Assembly (NCBI GenBank): GCA_009692585.1
Contig: SHYX01000006.1
Coordinates: forward strand, 1-64,000
Direction: 5' to 3'
Length of the DNA stretch: 64,000 nt
From: Myxococcales bacterium
GTDB taxonomy: Bacteria; Myxococcota; UBA796; SXON01
The position numbers were made by a program, and so were the translations under genes. Positions 9,482-18,416 of the stretch are shown piece by piece. The first letter of the stretch is position 1; the number at the start of each line of letters is the position of its first letter. The notes beneath the pieces were generated by a model. The model searched no databases. It was not told the DNA's origin and worked only from the letters and a program-made list of their open reading frames with translations.

Positions 9482-10263
9482 GAGGTGCCTCGGAGGTGAT
9501 GCCAGGGGTCGAGGAGGGAGCGCGTGTAGGGGTGCTGAGGCTCTTGATGCTTGAGGTCGACGACTTCGATCACCTGGCCCTCCAACATGACCACCGCCCG
9601 ATGGCAATACTCGACGGCCGCGTCGAGATCATGGGTGACGAGGATACACCCCGCCCCCTCGGGCAGGTTGCCGACGAGCGCTTCGAGTACCGACGCACGC
9701 CGGTCGGGGTCCAACCCCGAAGTCGGTTCGTCCGCTACCACCAGCCGCGGTGACAAGGCCAACACTCGCGCCAAGGTCACCCGCCGTTGTTCGCCGCCGC
9801 TGAGCTCGCGCGGGAGGGCATCATGGCGGTGCGGAAGCCCCAGTCGCGACAGCATCGTTTCCGCGGCGAGGCGCGCCTCGGCGGGCGCCCGCCCACCGAG
9901 GACGACGAGGGTCTCCTCGATGGCCTCGAGCACGGTCTGCTGCGGGTCGAGCGCGGACATCGCGTCCTGAGGAATGTACTGGTAGTGTACCCGCTGCTTC
10001 TGCCGCTCGCCCTCGGGCAGGGTGTCCCACCGGCGGCCTTCGATCCAGATCTCCCCGTCGGTGGGGTCCTCCAGGCCGAGAACCATCCGGGAGAGGGTGG
10101 TCTTGCCGCTGCCGGACTGCCCGACCAGCGCCACGACCTCGCCCGGGGCGACGACGAGATCGACCCCCCGGACCGCGTCGACGTGCCGGCGTGAACTCCA
10201 CGGCCACGCCCCCGCCACGTCGAAGCGCTTGTGCACACCCTTGACCTCGACGATCGCGGTCAC
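9478..10263 (-). CDS. ABC transporter ATP-binding protein, Opp/Dpp type (second ATPase)
   Basis: This 261-residue ATPase has Walker A 'GQSGSGKTT', a Q-loop ('YQYIPQD'), signature 'LSGGEQRR', Walker B '[12 protein letters not shown]' and the H-loop 'VTHD'. The C-terminal '[10 protein letters not shown]' is typical of the OppF/DppF class. It pairs with the ATPase encoded just upstream to drive the two permeases. Its start and stop both overlap neighbours by 4 nt. Confidence 0.88.
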   Translation of the reverse strand: MTAIVEVKGVHKRFDVAGAWPWSSRRHVDAVRGVDLVVAPGEVVALVGQSGSGKTTLSRMVLGLEDPTDGEIWIEGRRWDTLPEGERQKQRVHYQYIPQDAMSALDPQQTVLEAIEETLVVLGGRAPAEARLAAETMLSRLGLPHRHDALPRELSGGEQRRVTLARVLALSPRLVVADEPTSGLDPDRRASVLEALVGNLPEGAGCILVTHDLDAAVEYCHRAVVMLEGQVIEVVDLKHQEPQHPYTRSLLDPWHHLRGTS

Positions 10264-10997
10264 GCCGCCCCCTTCGAGCCACGCGGGGCCTCCAGCCGTA
10301 CCACGTGCTCCGCGATCCGCTCGACGGTGTCTTCGTGGTGGGAGATGAGCAGGATGCCGCAGCCATGCGCCTTGCCGACCGCCAGCAGCAGCTCGACGAT
10401 CTGCCGACGCAGCACCGGGTCGAGGCCCGTCTCCGGCTCATCGGCGATGAGCACGCGCGGATCGGACGCCATCGCCACCGCCAACGCCGCGCGCTGACAC
10501 TGCCCGCCGGACAGTTCGCCGGGCAACGAGGCCGCGGCGCGCGGCGGCAGACCGACCTCGTGCAGGAGGTCGCGAAGCGTGGCGCCCAGATCCGCCGGCG
10601 GCGTCACCCGCCTTGCCACGGCGATCTCCATCTGCCGGCCCACCGTCCGGCCCGGATTGAGCGCGCTGGACGCGGCCTGGGGCGAGTAGCTGAGATAGCC
10701 GCCGCGGAGCGCGGCGGTGTCGCGAGCAAGCCGCACATGGCCGCGCGCGCCCCGCCCCGCGACGCCCGCGAACCAATCCCGCTCGCCCCGCTCCGGAAAG
10801 TGCAGCGAGCCGCCCGCCAGCCCCGGGAGCACGTCGACTATCCCCATGCACGCGCGCGCGGTCAGCGACTTTCCCGCCCCAGAAGGACCACAGAGCGCGG
10901 TGACCTGGCCGCCGAAAACCGTGATGTCCACGCCCTCGACGAGCACCCGATGGGGCGCGCGGACCGAAAGTTGACGCAGGCGGATGAGCTCGTTCAT
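10260..10997 (-). CDS. ABC transporter ATP-binding protein, Opp/Dpp type (first ATPase)
   Basis: ATG 10997 was chosen because it overlaps the upstream stop (ATGA) and gives a 245-residue protein of family length; the longer open frame upstream is a shadow of the permease genes. It shows Walker A 'GPSGAGKSL', a Q-loop ('YSPQAASSALNP'), signature 'LSGGQCQRAA' and Walker B 'VLIADEPETGLD'. The signature has Cys instead of the usual residue after Gln, which is a mild change. It should form the ATPase heterodimer with the downstream gene product. Confidence 0.85.
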   Translation of the reverse strand: MNELIRLRQLSVRAPHRVLVEGVDITVFGGQVTALCGPSGAGKSLTARACMGIVDVLPGLAGGSLHFPERGERDWFAGVAGRGARGHVRLARDTAALRGGYLSYSPQAASSALNPGRTVGRQMEIAVARRVTPPADLGATLRDLLHEVGLPPRAAASLPGELSGGQCQRAALAVAMASDPRVLIADEPETGLDPVLRRQIVELLLAVGKAHGCGILLISHHEDTVERIAEHVVRLEAPRGSKGAA

Positions 10998-11815
10998 CGC
11001 GCCTTGACCATGGTGGTCGTCATCTTCGCCATCAGCGTGACCATCGCGACCAGCCCCAGGCCCAGCACCAGCGCGTGCCCGGTCGGCATGTCGAGGCCAA
11101 TCGAGGTGTACCCCATATACAACAGGTCGGCCCACGACTTGAGCGAGTCGGAGTGGGTGAAACTGGACTGATTGTCCTGCACCGCGAGGTATGAAAGACC
11201 AAGCTCCAGGAAGGTCACCTGGAGCAGCACCTCGCTGGCCTGTCGCACCACGACCGGGCGCAGGTTCAGGAGGACGATGTGGTAGAGGAAGACGCGACTC
11301 CACGAGAAGCCGTGGGCGCGCAATGCCTCTACGAAGCGGGCGCCACCGAGCCGTTCGGTCACCGCAGCCGCTTCGTCCATGGCGCCCGGCGCGGCGAGAA
11401 GCGCCCACAGCAGCGCCAGCGGCAACAACCCGCGGGAGCCTGAGGGAATCAGCATGGCCGCCACCAGGATCACCACCATCCGCGGCAACGCGCCGAGCAC
11501 CTCGCCGATGGCCTGGATCCCCGCGTCCACCCGCTGATCGCCGACACAACGCAGCAGCCCGCCCGCGATGCTGAGCAATCCGACGAACGCCGCGGCTGCG
11601 ATCGCGGGCCCCACGACCACCGACGCACCCTGCTGGGCATATTGCAGAAGCGGGCGGCCCAGTTGATCGGCGCCGAACGGAGGCACCGCCCCCGGGCCGG
11701 AAAAGGCCAGGTCGCGGGCCGCATCCGACAGGTGCGCCGGCGCCGAGAACGCCAGCCCGAAGAGCGCGAAGAGCGTCACGGCCGCCAACCCTCCCGAGAG
11801 CTGCCGCTGCGTCAT
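10994..11815 (-). CDS. ABC transporter permease, OppC/DppC-like
   Basis: This 273-residue membrane protein has about six hydrophobic helices. Its loop 'AAAVTERLGGARFVEALRAHGFS' resembles the EAA motif by which such permeases contact the ATPase. ATG 11815 overlaps the stop of the first permease gene (ATGA). It is the second permease of the operon and is clearly diverged from standard DppC. Confidence 0.8.
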   Translation of the reverse strand: MTQRQLSGGLAAVTLFALFGLAFSAPAHLSDAARDLAFSGPGAVPPFGADQLGRPLLQYAQQGASVVVGPAIAAAAFVGLLSIAGGLLRCVGDQRVDAGIQAIGEVLGALPRMVVILVAAMLIPSGSRGLLPLALLWALLAAPGAMDEAAAVTERLGGARFVEALRAHGFSWSRVFLYHIVLLNLRPVVVRQASEVLLQVTFLELGLSYLAVQDNQSSFTHSDSLKSWADLLYMGYTSIGLDMPTGHALVLGLGLVAMVTLMAKMTTTMVKAR

Positions 11816-12747
11816 GAGGCCACCAGCGCGCTGGGCACCGCGGGGGCACGACGGACGTGCATCGCGGTCACGACCTCCACCAGCGCCTGCACCACCAGCA
11901 GAAGTGCGCTCAGCGTCGCGAACGCGGTGGCCGCCGCAAGCACCACCCCGAAGTCCTGGAGGAGCGTCCCGGCCCACAGGAGGTCGCCCACGCCGGTGAG
12001 TCCCAACACCACCTCCACGACCACGGCGCCGCTGAGCAGGTGCAGCACGCGCGCGCGCATCTGACCGACCAGCGCCGGGGCCACGTTGGGCAACATGTTC
12101 CCGAGGGGCGCCTCGCCCCGCAACACCGCGATGCTGACGTAGCGCTGATTTCGCTCGGCCTGGAAGAGGCCGCGCACGCCGGTGACCGCCGAGGCGAACG
12201 CACCGTCGGAGATGCCGAGCACGGCGGCGCCGATCAGCAGCCGCCACGTCATCGCCTCGTCGCCGAAGGCACCGGCGCCGAAGCGCACCACGATCATCGC
12301 CGAACCGAGGAGCGCGAAGACCAAGGCCGGAACCAGTCCGACCGTCGAAAAGACGCCGTCGGCCCGCGCGGGAATCAGCCCGGTGGCGGCTCCCGCCGCG
12401 CCGAGGAGGATGGGCACCAGAGCCAACGCAACCAAGGTCACGGTGACCGGCGTGGACTCCCACAACAGATCGGCAACCGGCAGGCCCTGCTCCACTCGCC
12501 AGCTTCGACCGAATTCGCCGCCGAGGGCGGAGGCGACCCACTCACGGTAGAAGTTCCAGGGGCCAGCGTCGAGATTCCAGCGCGCCGCGAGCTCGGCGGT
12601 GCCACCGCACGTGGCCGGCGGGCAGATGATCTCCGCGGGATCACCCGGCAGCGCCCAGATGAGCGCGGTGATGATGCCCGGCACCAGAACCGGCAAGCTC
12701 AGCGCGGCGAGGAGCCGCACCCCGGGCCGGATCCACCAGGCGGCCAT
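11812..12747 (-). CDS. ABC transporter permease, OppB/DppB-like
   Basis: ATG 12747 gives a 311-residue protein starting 'MAAWWIRPGVRLLAALSL' with an N-terminal helix. A large periplasmic loop follows ('LPGDPAEIICPPATCGGT', 'WNFYREWVASALGGEFGRSW'), which is the hallmark layout of OppB/DppB proteins, and then about five more helices. The EAA-like loop is 'IAVLRGEAPLGNMLPNVAPA'. The gene begins 1 nt after the stop of the binding-protein gene. Confidence 0.82.
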   Translation of the reverse strand: MAAWWIRPGVRLLAALSLPVLVPGIITALIWALPGDPAEIICPPATCGGTAELAARWNLDAGPWNFYREWVASALGGEFGRSWRVEQGLPVADLLWESTPVTVTLVALALVPILLGAAGAATGLIPARADGVFSTVGLVPALVFALLGSAMIVVRFGAGAFGDEAMTWRLLIGAAVLGISDGAFASAVTGVRGLFQAERNQRYVSIAVLRGEAPLGNMLPNVAPALVGQMRARVLHLLSGAVVVEVVLGLTGVGDLLWAGTLLQDFGVVLAAATAFATLSALLLVVQALVEVVTAMHVRRAPAVPSALVAS

Positions 12748-12748
12748 C

Positions 12749-14320
12749 CTACTGGAGTTTCCAGCCGTCGACCTCGGTCCAGTAGTAGAACGGCGCGATG
12801 ACGTTGCCGCGCACCTCCGTGCGCCAGGCGCTCTTGGTGTCGAGCTTCCACAAGAACATGTACGACACGTCCGCCGCGAGGAGCGCGTGAAGTTTGTGAT
12901 AGGCGTCAAACGCCGCGGTATCCGTACGGGCCTGGTTGTACTCGACCATCAGCTGGTCGGCCGACGGATTGCTGTAGTTGAAGATGTTGCGCGTGCCTGA
13001 GGTGGTCCCCGAGCGGGTCTGGAACAGGTCGTTGACCTCCTCGACCAGGCCGAACGACCACTTCCCGACCAGCAGGTCGAAGTCGGTGGCTTGTCCGGTC
13101 TCGACCTTGCGGGACCAGTCGTCGGCGGAGACCTTGGCCTCCTGCCGGTCGAAGCCCGCGGCGCTGAGCTGGTTCCCGATCTGGGTGAGGAGGTCGGGCG
13201 CTTCGTTGTCCAACGTCGAGAGCATCCCGATGTTGAAGGTGACCGGGGTCCCCTTGTAGTGCCAGCGCCCGCCGATCTGACTGAGACCGGCCTCGGTGAG
13301 GAGCTTGCTTGCGGCGCCTTTGTCCGACTTCTCCTTGACCGCCACCTGGCGGTTGTAGAAGGGCGAGGACTGCACGAACGGACCCGAGATGAACTCACAC
13401 GGACTGTTCTGCTCGCCCGGCTTCACGCCGATGGTGTACTCCCGCAACGCGCTGCGATCGAGGAGCAGATCGAGGGCCTGGCGCACCTTGGGAACGGTGA
13501 GCGCGCCCTTCTTGGTGTTGACCGCCATGAACCACCACGAGCGGAGGTCATAGCTCTTGAGCTGCAGCTCATCCGAGGCGCTGACGTCGGGACGATACTG
13601 CGGGGGCACGGCGATAATGCCCTGGACGCCGTTGTTGCGGACGGTGGTGACCTGCACTGCGGGGTCCTGAACCTCTTGAAGGGACAGCTGGGCGATCGTC
13701 GGCGCGTGGTGCCCATTGGAGTAGGCCTCGAAGGTGACGCCGCGGCGCCCCTTGCTGCCTTTGAACGGACCCGACCCGACGGGGTGCTGGCTGAAGTCGG
13801 AGTCGGGGACGATCTTGGTGTCGGTGAACTTTTCCGCCGGCAGGAGCGCGAACATGAGTCGCTCCTGAGGGTTGTGGAAGACCTTGGTGAAGCGGATGGT
13901 CGCGATCTGCGGGGCGGTGGCCTCGCACCCGGCGAGAATGCCGCGGTACCCCTCGGCGATGGGGCTGGTCGTGCCCTTGTCCAGCATCGCGGCGACGGTG
14001 AAACACACGTCCTTGCTGGACACGGCCGTGCCGCTGTGCCACTTCAACCCGGTCTTCAACATAAGCTTGTAGGACTTGCCGCCGTCGGCGAGCTCGTACT
14101 TCTCCACCACCCGGCTGACCATCCGGTTGTCGACGGGAGAGTGGTAGAAAAGGCGGTCGAAGACCAGCTCCTGCGAGCGGTAGTCCGTCATCGACGAGGC
14201 GTAGAGCGGGTTGAGGGTGCCGGGCAGTTGCTCTTCGTAGAAGGACAGCTGCGCGCCGGCCAAAAGTCCCGTCGCGGCGATTCCGAAGGCGACGAGGACG
14301 CCGCGTGTGGTGGGCAACAT
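12749..14320 (-). CDS. ABC transporter solute-binding protein, family 5 (Opp/Dpp type)
   Basis: This 523-residue periplasmic protein starts at ATG 14320, with GAGGAG 4 nt upstream, and has a signal peptide (MLPTTRGVLVAFGIAATGLL). Segments such as 'GTLNPLYASSMTDYRSQELVFDRL', shortened here to its first part 'GTLNPLYASSMTDY', together with 'TGLKWHSGTAVSSKDV' and 'PKVRQALDLLLDR', match the SBP_bac_5 fold that captures peptides or other organic ligands. There is no lipobox Cys, so it is probably soluble. The ligand cannot be predicted. Confidence 0.85.
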   Translation of the reverse strand: MLPTTRGVLVAFGIAATGLLAGAQLSFYEEQLPGTLNPLYASSMTDYRSQELVFDRLFYHSPVDNRMVSRVVEKYELADGGKSYKLMLKTGLKWHSGTAVSSKDVCFTVAAMLDKGTTSPIAEGYRGILAGCEATAPQIATIRFTKVFHNPQERLMFALLPAEKFTDTKIVPDSDFSQHPVGSGPFKGSKGRRGVTFEAYSNGHHAPTIAQLSLQEVQDPAVQVTTVRNNGVQGIIAVPPQYRPDVSASDELQLKSYDLRSWWFMAVNTKKGALTVPKVRQALDLLLDRSALREYTIGVKPGEQNSPCEFISGPFVQSSPFYNRQVAVKEKSDKGAASKLLTEAGLSQIGGRWHYKGTPVTFNIGMLSTLDNEAPDLLTQIGNQLSAAGFDRQEAKVSADDWSRKVETGQATDFDLLVGKWSFGLVEEVNDLFQTRSGTTSGTRNIFNYSNPSADQLMVEYNQARTDTAAFDAYHKLHALLAADVSYMFLWKLDTKSAWRTEVRGNVIAPFYYWTEVDGWKLQ

Positions 14321-14324
14321 GGAG

Positions 14325-14330
14325 CTCCTC
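14325..14330 (-). promoter_or_regulatory. Shine-Dalgarno GAGGAG for the binding-protein gene
   Basis: On the minus strand GAGGAG ends 4 nt before ATG 14320. It overlaps the stop of the upstream lipoprotein gene. It fixes the start of the binding protein, whose open frame runs far upstream. Confidence 0.6.
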
Positions 14331-15669
14331 AATGCGTCGGGACGCCGGGGGCGGCGTTCCTGCTCAGGCGGACATGCAGGGCATCCAGCGGCGCGCGCGC
14401 GAGCTCGAGACCCGGCACCTGCCGAAGGTTCTGGTGGACTAATTCCGTCGCGCGGGTGGTGTTGCGGTTTCCCGCATCCCACGCCGCGAGGAAAAGGATG
14501 AAGACCGGGTCGATCGCGTTGTCGATGTTCCGATCGTAGGCGTTGATGCGCAGGATCCCCGATGCTTGGTCCTCGCCCCGGGCGCGCGCATACAGGTCGA
14601 GGGCGCGGAGGGCGCCCGCACGAGCGTAGTTGCTGAACGGTCGGTGGAACCCGTCGGCCGCGCCACCGTTGTGGGAGGCCATGGCGGCCTCGATGGCCAT
14701 GCCGAACCGGGCCGACTGCTCGATCACGCAGTCGACATCGACCTTGTCGGTGGTTGCGCACCCCTTGGCGATGGCCGCGTACGCGCTCTGCCCGGTGAGC
14801 GCTTCCGCTCCCGGCAGATTCCCCTGGGCCACCAGCGAGCTGAACAACATGTCGGCGCCCGAAGTGTACGCCGACATGAACAACCACGTATCGGACGCCA
14901 CCGCCTCTCCGTCCGACACGCGGGTCTCCATGGGGAGGCGGAAAGGATTGAGGAACTGGTCGATCACGGCCGAGGAGGCTGGATCCGCCTCGCGAGCGCG
15001 CGCCTCGTGCCAGCGTGCGAGCGCGAAAAGATCGCCGGGATCTGCCGAGGAGACCGAGCCCGGCGCCCCCACCAGGGTCAACTGGAACGGCGCGAAGCCG
15101 CCGAGCGGCAGCTCACCGGGACGGCCCTGAACCGACGCGCTTGCCGCCGGCCCGTCGGGGAGCCCCACCGCCGCGGCGGCCCACTCCTTCCACGATGCAT
15201 CGCGGCGCGCGACCTCCGCGACCGCGCTCTGGCCGGACTGACCGAGCCGTTCCGCGTACTCGGGACGCTTGGCGAACACGCCGGACACGCCGAGCAGGTA
15301 CGCCGCCTCGGCGGGATCGCTCGATTGCAGGTCCGCGCCGTAGACCTGGAGGATCGCGTTGGACGCGAGCAGCGTCGCCTGACGGTAGATCGCGGAATAC
15401 TCGGCGTGCGCGCGGGCCAGGCCCGTCGGGTCGGATTCGCTCGCAAAGGCGGCGAGCGCGTCCGGTCGGCGCGTCTCGTACCAGGCAACCCAGCTCTGGC
15501 GCCCCTCGAACGGGGCGCGCGCGGTGGCGTTGGCCATGCGCACCTGCCACGTGGCGGCCACCAGGTCAGGCGACACCGACGCCGGGGCCAGGGGCGCAGC
15601 GACAACGCTGCCGTCGTCGCCGGTGCAGGCCGTGAGAACGTGGAGAATGAGGACCATCCCGCCGCTCAT
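14329..15669 (-). CDS. Lipoprotein of unknown function, mostly alpha-helical
   Basis: ATG 15669 overlaps the upstream stop (ATGA). The 446-residue product has a short signal peptide and lipobox ('LHVLTAC'). The rest is Ala-rich and helical, with segments that could form TPR-like hairpins. It has no catalytic motif I recognise. It sits directly before the binding-protein gene in the operon, so it may be an outer-membrane partner of the transporter. That is an inference from position. Confidence 0.7.
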   Translation of the reverse strand: MSGGMVLILHVLTACTGDDGSVVAAPLAPASVSPDLVAATWQVRMANATARAPFEGRQSWVAWYETRRPDALAAFASESDPTGLARAHAEYSAIYRQATLLASNAILQVYGADLQSSDPAEAAYLLGVSGVFAKRPEYAERLGQSGQSAVAEVARRDASWKEWAAAAVGLPDGPAASASVQGRPGELPLGGFAPFQLTLVGAPGSVSSADPGDLFALARWHEARAREADPASSAVIDQFLNPFRLPMETRVSDGEAVASDTWLFMSAYTSGADMLFSSLVAQGNLPGAEALTGQSAYAAIAKGCATTDKVDVDCVIEQSARFGMAIEAAMASHNGGAADGFHRPFSNYARAGALRALDLYARARGEDQASGILRINAYDRNIDNAIDPVFILFLAAWDAGNRNTTRATELVHQNLRQVPGLELARAPLDALHVRLSRNAAPGVPTH

Positions 15670-16907
15670 CCCTCGCAGAATGCCCGTTGGCCGGCGGCCG
15701 AAACGCAGAGCGCCATCGCGCTCTTGGTGTCCTGGCTGCTGGCCTTGGCATAGTCGAGCCACTCCCGCGCGAAATCCTTGGTCTGGCCACGCCACTTGGC
15801 CGCCTTGGCCTCGGTTTCGTCGGTGTGCTCTTTGGTGGCGTAGACTTCTTCCGCTTCGGTCCAGAGCTTGTTCGCCGCTTCCGTCTTGAGGCGGTAGAGG
15901 TCGTACACCCGCTTGGTGTAGGTGCCGCCCGACCAGCGCGACTTGTTCTCCAAGGCATAGTCGGCCCAGCGGATGACGCCCTGCGCGCGCCCGGTGCCGC
16001 CGCGGCTGAGCTGCGTCGCGTACTTGAAGCACATGTCGGGGTCGGAGCGCCCGATGTCCTCGAGGTGGCGCTTGACCAGCCGCTCCCACTCGACCTTGTC
16101 ACCACGACCCTCGGCGTTGGCGATGAGCACCCGAGACAGCTTCTCCTTCGCCGTCTGGTCCCCGTCGCCCCCGAGGCGACCCTCGATGCACTTGACCTGC
16201 CCCGGCCGAAGCTGGCCGAGCATCGCCTGGGGCTCGATCTTCACCAGATCGCTGCAGGAGTCGTCACCGAGCGTCGGGGCGGTGGGGGGCGTCACCGGCT
16301 TCATGGCCGTGGTCGGCGGCGGTGTGGGCGGGGGGACGGGGGCAACCGGGATCGGGGTCGGCGGCGCCGTCGTCTTGGCGGCCGTGGTGGTGGTGGGCGT
16401 GGGTCTTGCGGCGACCGCGGGTGTCGGCGTGGCCGTCGGTGTGGGCGGCGGCGTGGGTGTGGCCGTCGGCGTGGGGGTGGCCTTGGGCGTGGGCGTGGGC
16501 GCCACGGTCGGCGCCGGCCGAGGCGTCTCTATCGCGACCGTCGGCTCCACGGTCGGGCGGGCTGGCACGGACGGCGGGGGGCGAGGGTCGGCGATCGGTT
16601 CGACCGCAGCCGCCACCTGCACGCCGACCGGACCATCGTAGGACGAAAGCCCGCCGAACGGCGAGAAGACCGCGGTCGGCGCCAGATCGAACCAGCCGAC
16701 GCGCGCGTCCGCGGGGGCCGGGCGTCCAGAGGCGTCGGCGACCATGCCCGGCCCGACTGCCTTCCCGTCCACCTTGCAGCCAGCCCAGCCATCCTGGCAG
16801 GGCAACGACGGGAATGCCGCGCTGTACGAAGACCAACCGCCGGCAACGGCCGGAAGCGACAAGAGCGCCATCAGGACCAGAAGGCCCAACGTACCGGACA
16901 GACGCAT
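15666..16907 (-). CDS. Secreted protein with Pro/Thr-rich spacer and helical C-terminal domain
   Basis: This 413-residue protein has a signal peptide (MRLSGTLGLLVLMALLSLPA). An N-terminal region with two Cys ('PCQDGWAGC') comes first. A spacer of about 100 residues made almost only of Pro, Thr, Ala and Val (residues about 110-215) follows. The charged helical C-terminal domain of about 195 residues has four Cys ('DDSCSDLV', 'GQVKCIEG', 'DMCFKYAT', 'ALCVSAAG'). The spacer could span the periplasm or peptidoglycan. No family is recognised. Confidence 0.7.
   Translation of the reverse strand: MRLSGTLGLLVLMALLSLPAVAGGWSSYSAAFPSLPCQDGWAGCKVDGKAVGPGMVADASGRPAPADARVGWFDLAPTAVFSPFGGLSSYDGPVGVQVAAAVEPIADPRPPPSVPARPTVEPTVAIETPRPAPTVAPTPTPKATPTPTATPTPPPTPTATPTPAVAARPTPTTTTAAKTTAPPTPIPVAPVPPPTPPPTTAMKPVTPPTAPTLGDDSCSDLVKIEPQAMLGQLRPGQVKCIEGRLGGDGDQTAKEKLSRVLIANAEGRGDKVEWERLVKRHLEDIGRSDPDMCFKYATQLSRGGTGRAQGVIRWADYALENKSRWSGGTYTKRVYDLYRLKTEAANKLWTEAEEVYATKEHTDETEAKAAKWRGQTKDFAREWLDYAKASSQDTKSAMALCVSAAGQRAFCEG
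16320..16520. repeat. Low-complexity tandem repeat encoding the Pro/Thr spacer
   Basis: The plus strand shows repeated GTGGGC / GTCGGC / GTGGCC hexamers over about 200 bases, which read as Pro/Thr/Ala dipeptides on the coding minus strand. The tract is degenerate and in frame, so its length can vary without breaking the gene. Confidence 0.6.
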
Positions 16908-16910
16908 GGG

Positions 16911-17354
16911 TTACTCCTGTGCCTCGCGGGGAACGTCACGGCCGAAGGTGATCATCGGCTCTTCGATCTGTTCGGCCTCGTTTTCGATCTTGTGCAACTT
17001 GACTTCGATGACGTTGCGACGTTTGCGGATCTGGTACTGGAAGACCTGGGTGATGAACCCGGGGGCGCTGATCTCGAGGTCCAGCGTCTGCCCCGGTGTG
17101 AACCTGAGCTCGGTGCCATCGGGCAGATAGAGCACGCTGGTCTCCCAGCTGCCGTCCACCGAGTTCACTCGATGCCGGTCCTGTTCGAGCGGATGGCGGA
17201 CAACCGCGGTCGCGATGGGCAGCGCGCCTTCATCCTTGACCACCACCTTGACCGGGACACCCTCGTCGGGGGCCTTGGGCTTAGCCGCGGCCGTACCGGC
17301 GAAACAGAGGGTGACGAACATGACCATTCCTCGTACCAGCGGACCTGACGTCAT
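16911..17354 (-). CDS. Small secreted beta-sandwich protein (PEGA/CarboxypepD_reg-like)
   Basis: This 147-residue protein has a signal peptide (core 'MVMFVTLCFAGTAAA'). One beta-sandwich domain includes 'ALPIATAVVRHPLEQ' and 'LDLEISAPGFITQVFQYQI', which resemble surface PEGA or carboxypeptidase-regulatory repeats. A charged tail follows. The start could be ATG 17354 or 17324. It is 2 nt after the TPR lipoprotein stop and 3 nt before the next start. Confidence 0.6.
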   Translation of the reverse strand: MTSGPLVRGMVMFVTLCFAGTAAAKPKAPDEGVPVKVVVKDEGALPIATAVVRHPLEQDRHRVNSVDGSWETSVLYLPDGTELRFTPGQTLDLEISAPGFITQVFQYQIRKRRNVIEVKLHKIENEAEQIEEPMITFGRDVPREAQE

Positions 17355-17356
17355 GA

Positions 17357-18388
17357 CTAAGCTCCAGCATCGGGCGTGAACTGCGCCTTGAACACGGGGT
17401 CGACCGCAACCGTTCCCGCCTGTTGTACATCGCCGAGCAGGGCCCACGCCCGAGCGGCCGCGTCGCCCGTCTGACCCTCGAGCAGCTTGCGCGCCGTCTC
17501 CCCGTCCTTTTCGGCCACCAGGAGCGCCGCGGTGGCCCGCGCGTCCGCATACCCGTCGGCGGGGGCGATCGCGCCGATGCGCTCGAAATCGGCAAAACAC
17601 CTGGGACCGTCGCCCTCCGCGCAGAGCACGAGCGCGCGCGTGGCCTGGACCCGCCACACCTGACCCGCAGGGGCGATGGGAACGGCGTCGAGGAGGCTGG
17701 CCGCGATTCCGGGCTCGCCGGCCGTGGCCGCGCGGCCGGCCCACAGCAGCAGCTGTTCCGCCCCGTCGTCGCGTACGCTGGCGTAGGACTTGATCGGCTC
17801 TTCGGCGGCGCGCACCGCGATCGGCCGTTGACCGAGCGCCCAGAGCGCGTTGACCTCGGCCAGACCGGCCAGAAGCGGCGCCGGGTCGTTGAGCAGATCG
17901 AGGTAGGCCTTCGCGGTGGCGCCCACGGCGCCGACCTCGCCCTGCAGTCCCTCCAGCGCCGTCTTTGCCGCGGCGCGGTCACCGTCGGCGAGGCTCACCT
18001 CCGCGACGAGCAGGCGGGCCACCGGCCCGCCTGAGGCGGTGGCGTGCAGGCGAACCGCATCGAGATCGCCAGTTTCCACCGCCACCAGGGCGCGGCGTAG
18101 CTTGACCTCGGCCAGCCGCTCCTTGGCGGTGGCCTCGACGCCGGCCAGAAGCGCGTCGGCCGCCGCGGGATTCCCCTGGAGCAACTTGACGTACGCGGCG
18201 CCGGAGACCGCATCGACGTTGGTGGGGGCGGTCATGATCGCGACGTCGTACGCCGCGGCCGCGCCGCCTAGATCCCCGGCCTTGAGCTTGCCCTCGGCCT
18301 CGGCGAGCTGAGCCGATGGGTCGGACAAGAGCCCCTGCAGCATCGAACATCCAACAAGGGAAAAGACGAGCACCGGCATTCGGGGCAC
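17357..18388 (-). CDS. TPR-type lipoprotein, first gene of the transporter operon
   Basis: This 343-residue product begins with a short signal and lipobox ('VFSLVGC'). The rest is Ala/Leu-rich helical hairpins, such as 'KLKAGDLGGAAAAYDVAI' and 'ADALLAGVEATAKERLAE', which fit tetratricopeptide repeats used as protein-docking scaffolds. The start may be GTG 18388 or ATG 18379. It heads an eleven-gene operon and is divergent from the kinase gene at 18417. Confidence 0.7.
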   Translation of the reverse strand: MPRMPVLVFSLVGCSMLQGLLSDPSAQLAEAEGKLKAGDLGGAAAAYDVAIMTAPTNVDAVSGAAYVKLLQGNPAAADALLAGVEATAKERLAEVKLRRALVAVETGDLDAVRLHATASGGPVARLLVAEVSLADGDRAAAKTALEGLQGEVGAVGATAKAYLDLLNDPAPLLAGLAEVNALWALGQRPIAVRAAEEPIKSYASVRDDGAEQLLLWAGRAATAGEPGIAASLLDAVPIAPAGQVWRVQATRALVLCAEGDGPRCFADFERIGAIAPADGYADARATAALLVAEKDGETARKLLEGQTGDAAARAWALLGDVQQAGTVAVDPVFKAQFTPDAGA

Positions 18389-18399
18389 ACTCCGGCGTC

Positions 18400-18405
18400 C
18401 CGCTA
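18400..18405 (-). promoter_or_regulatory. -10-like hexamer TAGCGG for the eleven-gene operon
   Basis: On the minus strand TAGCGG lies 11 nt before GTG 18388. It overlaps the divergent hexamer at 18404-18409, so polymerase could occupy only one of them at a time. Confidence 0.35.
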
Positions 18406-18409
18406 TTGC
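18404..18409 (+). promoter_or_regulatory. -10-like hexamer TATTGC for the kinase gene
   Basis: TATTGC lies 7 nt before ATG 18417, matching the spacing at the other leaderless starts. This favours ATG 18417 over the internal ATG 18477. Confidence 0.45.
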
Positions 18410-18416
18410 GCGGCCG

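Noticed and set aside
10997..12747. Long upstream extensions of the ABC ATPase and permease frames
   Set aside because: The extensions run through neighbouring genes in other frames; internal ATGs with ATGA overlaps and family-length products mark the real starts.
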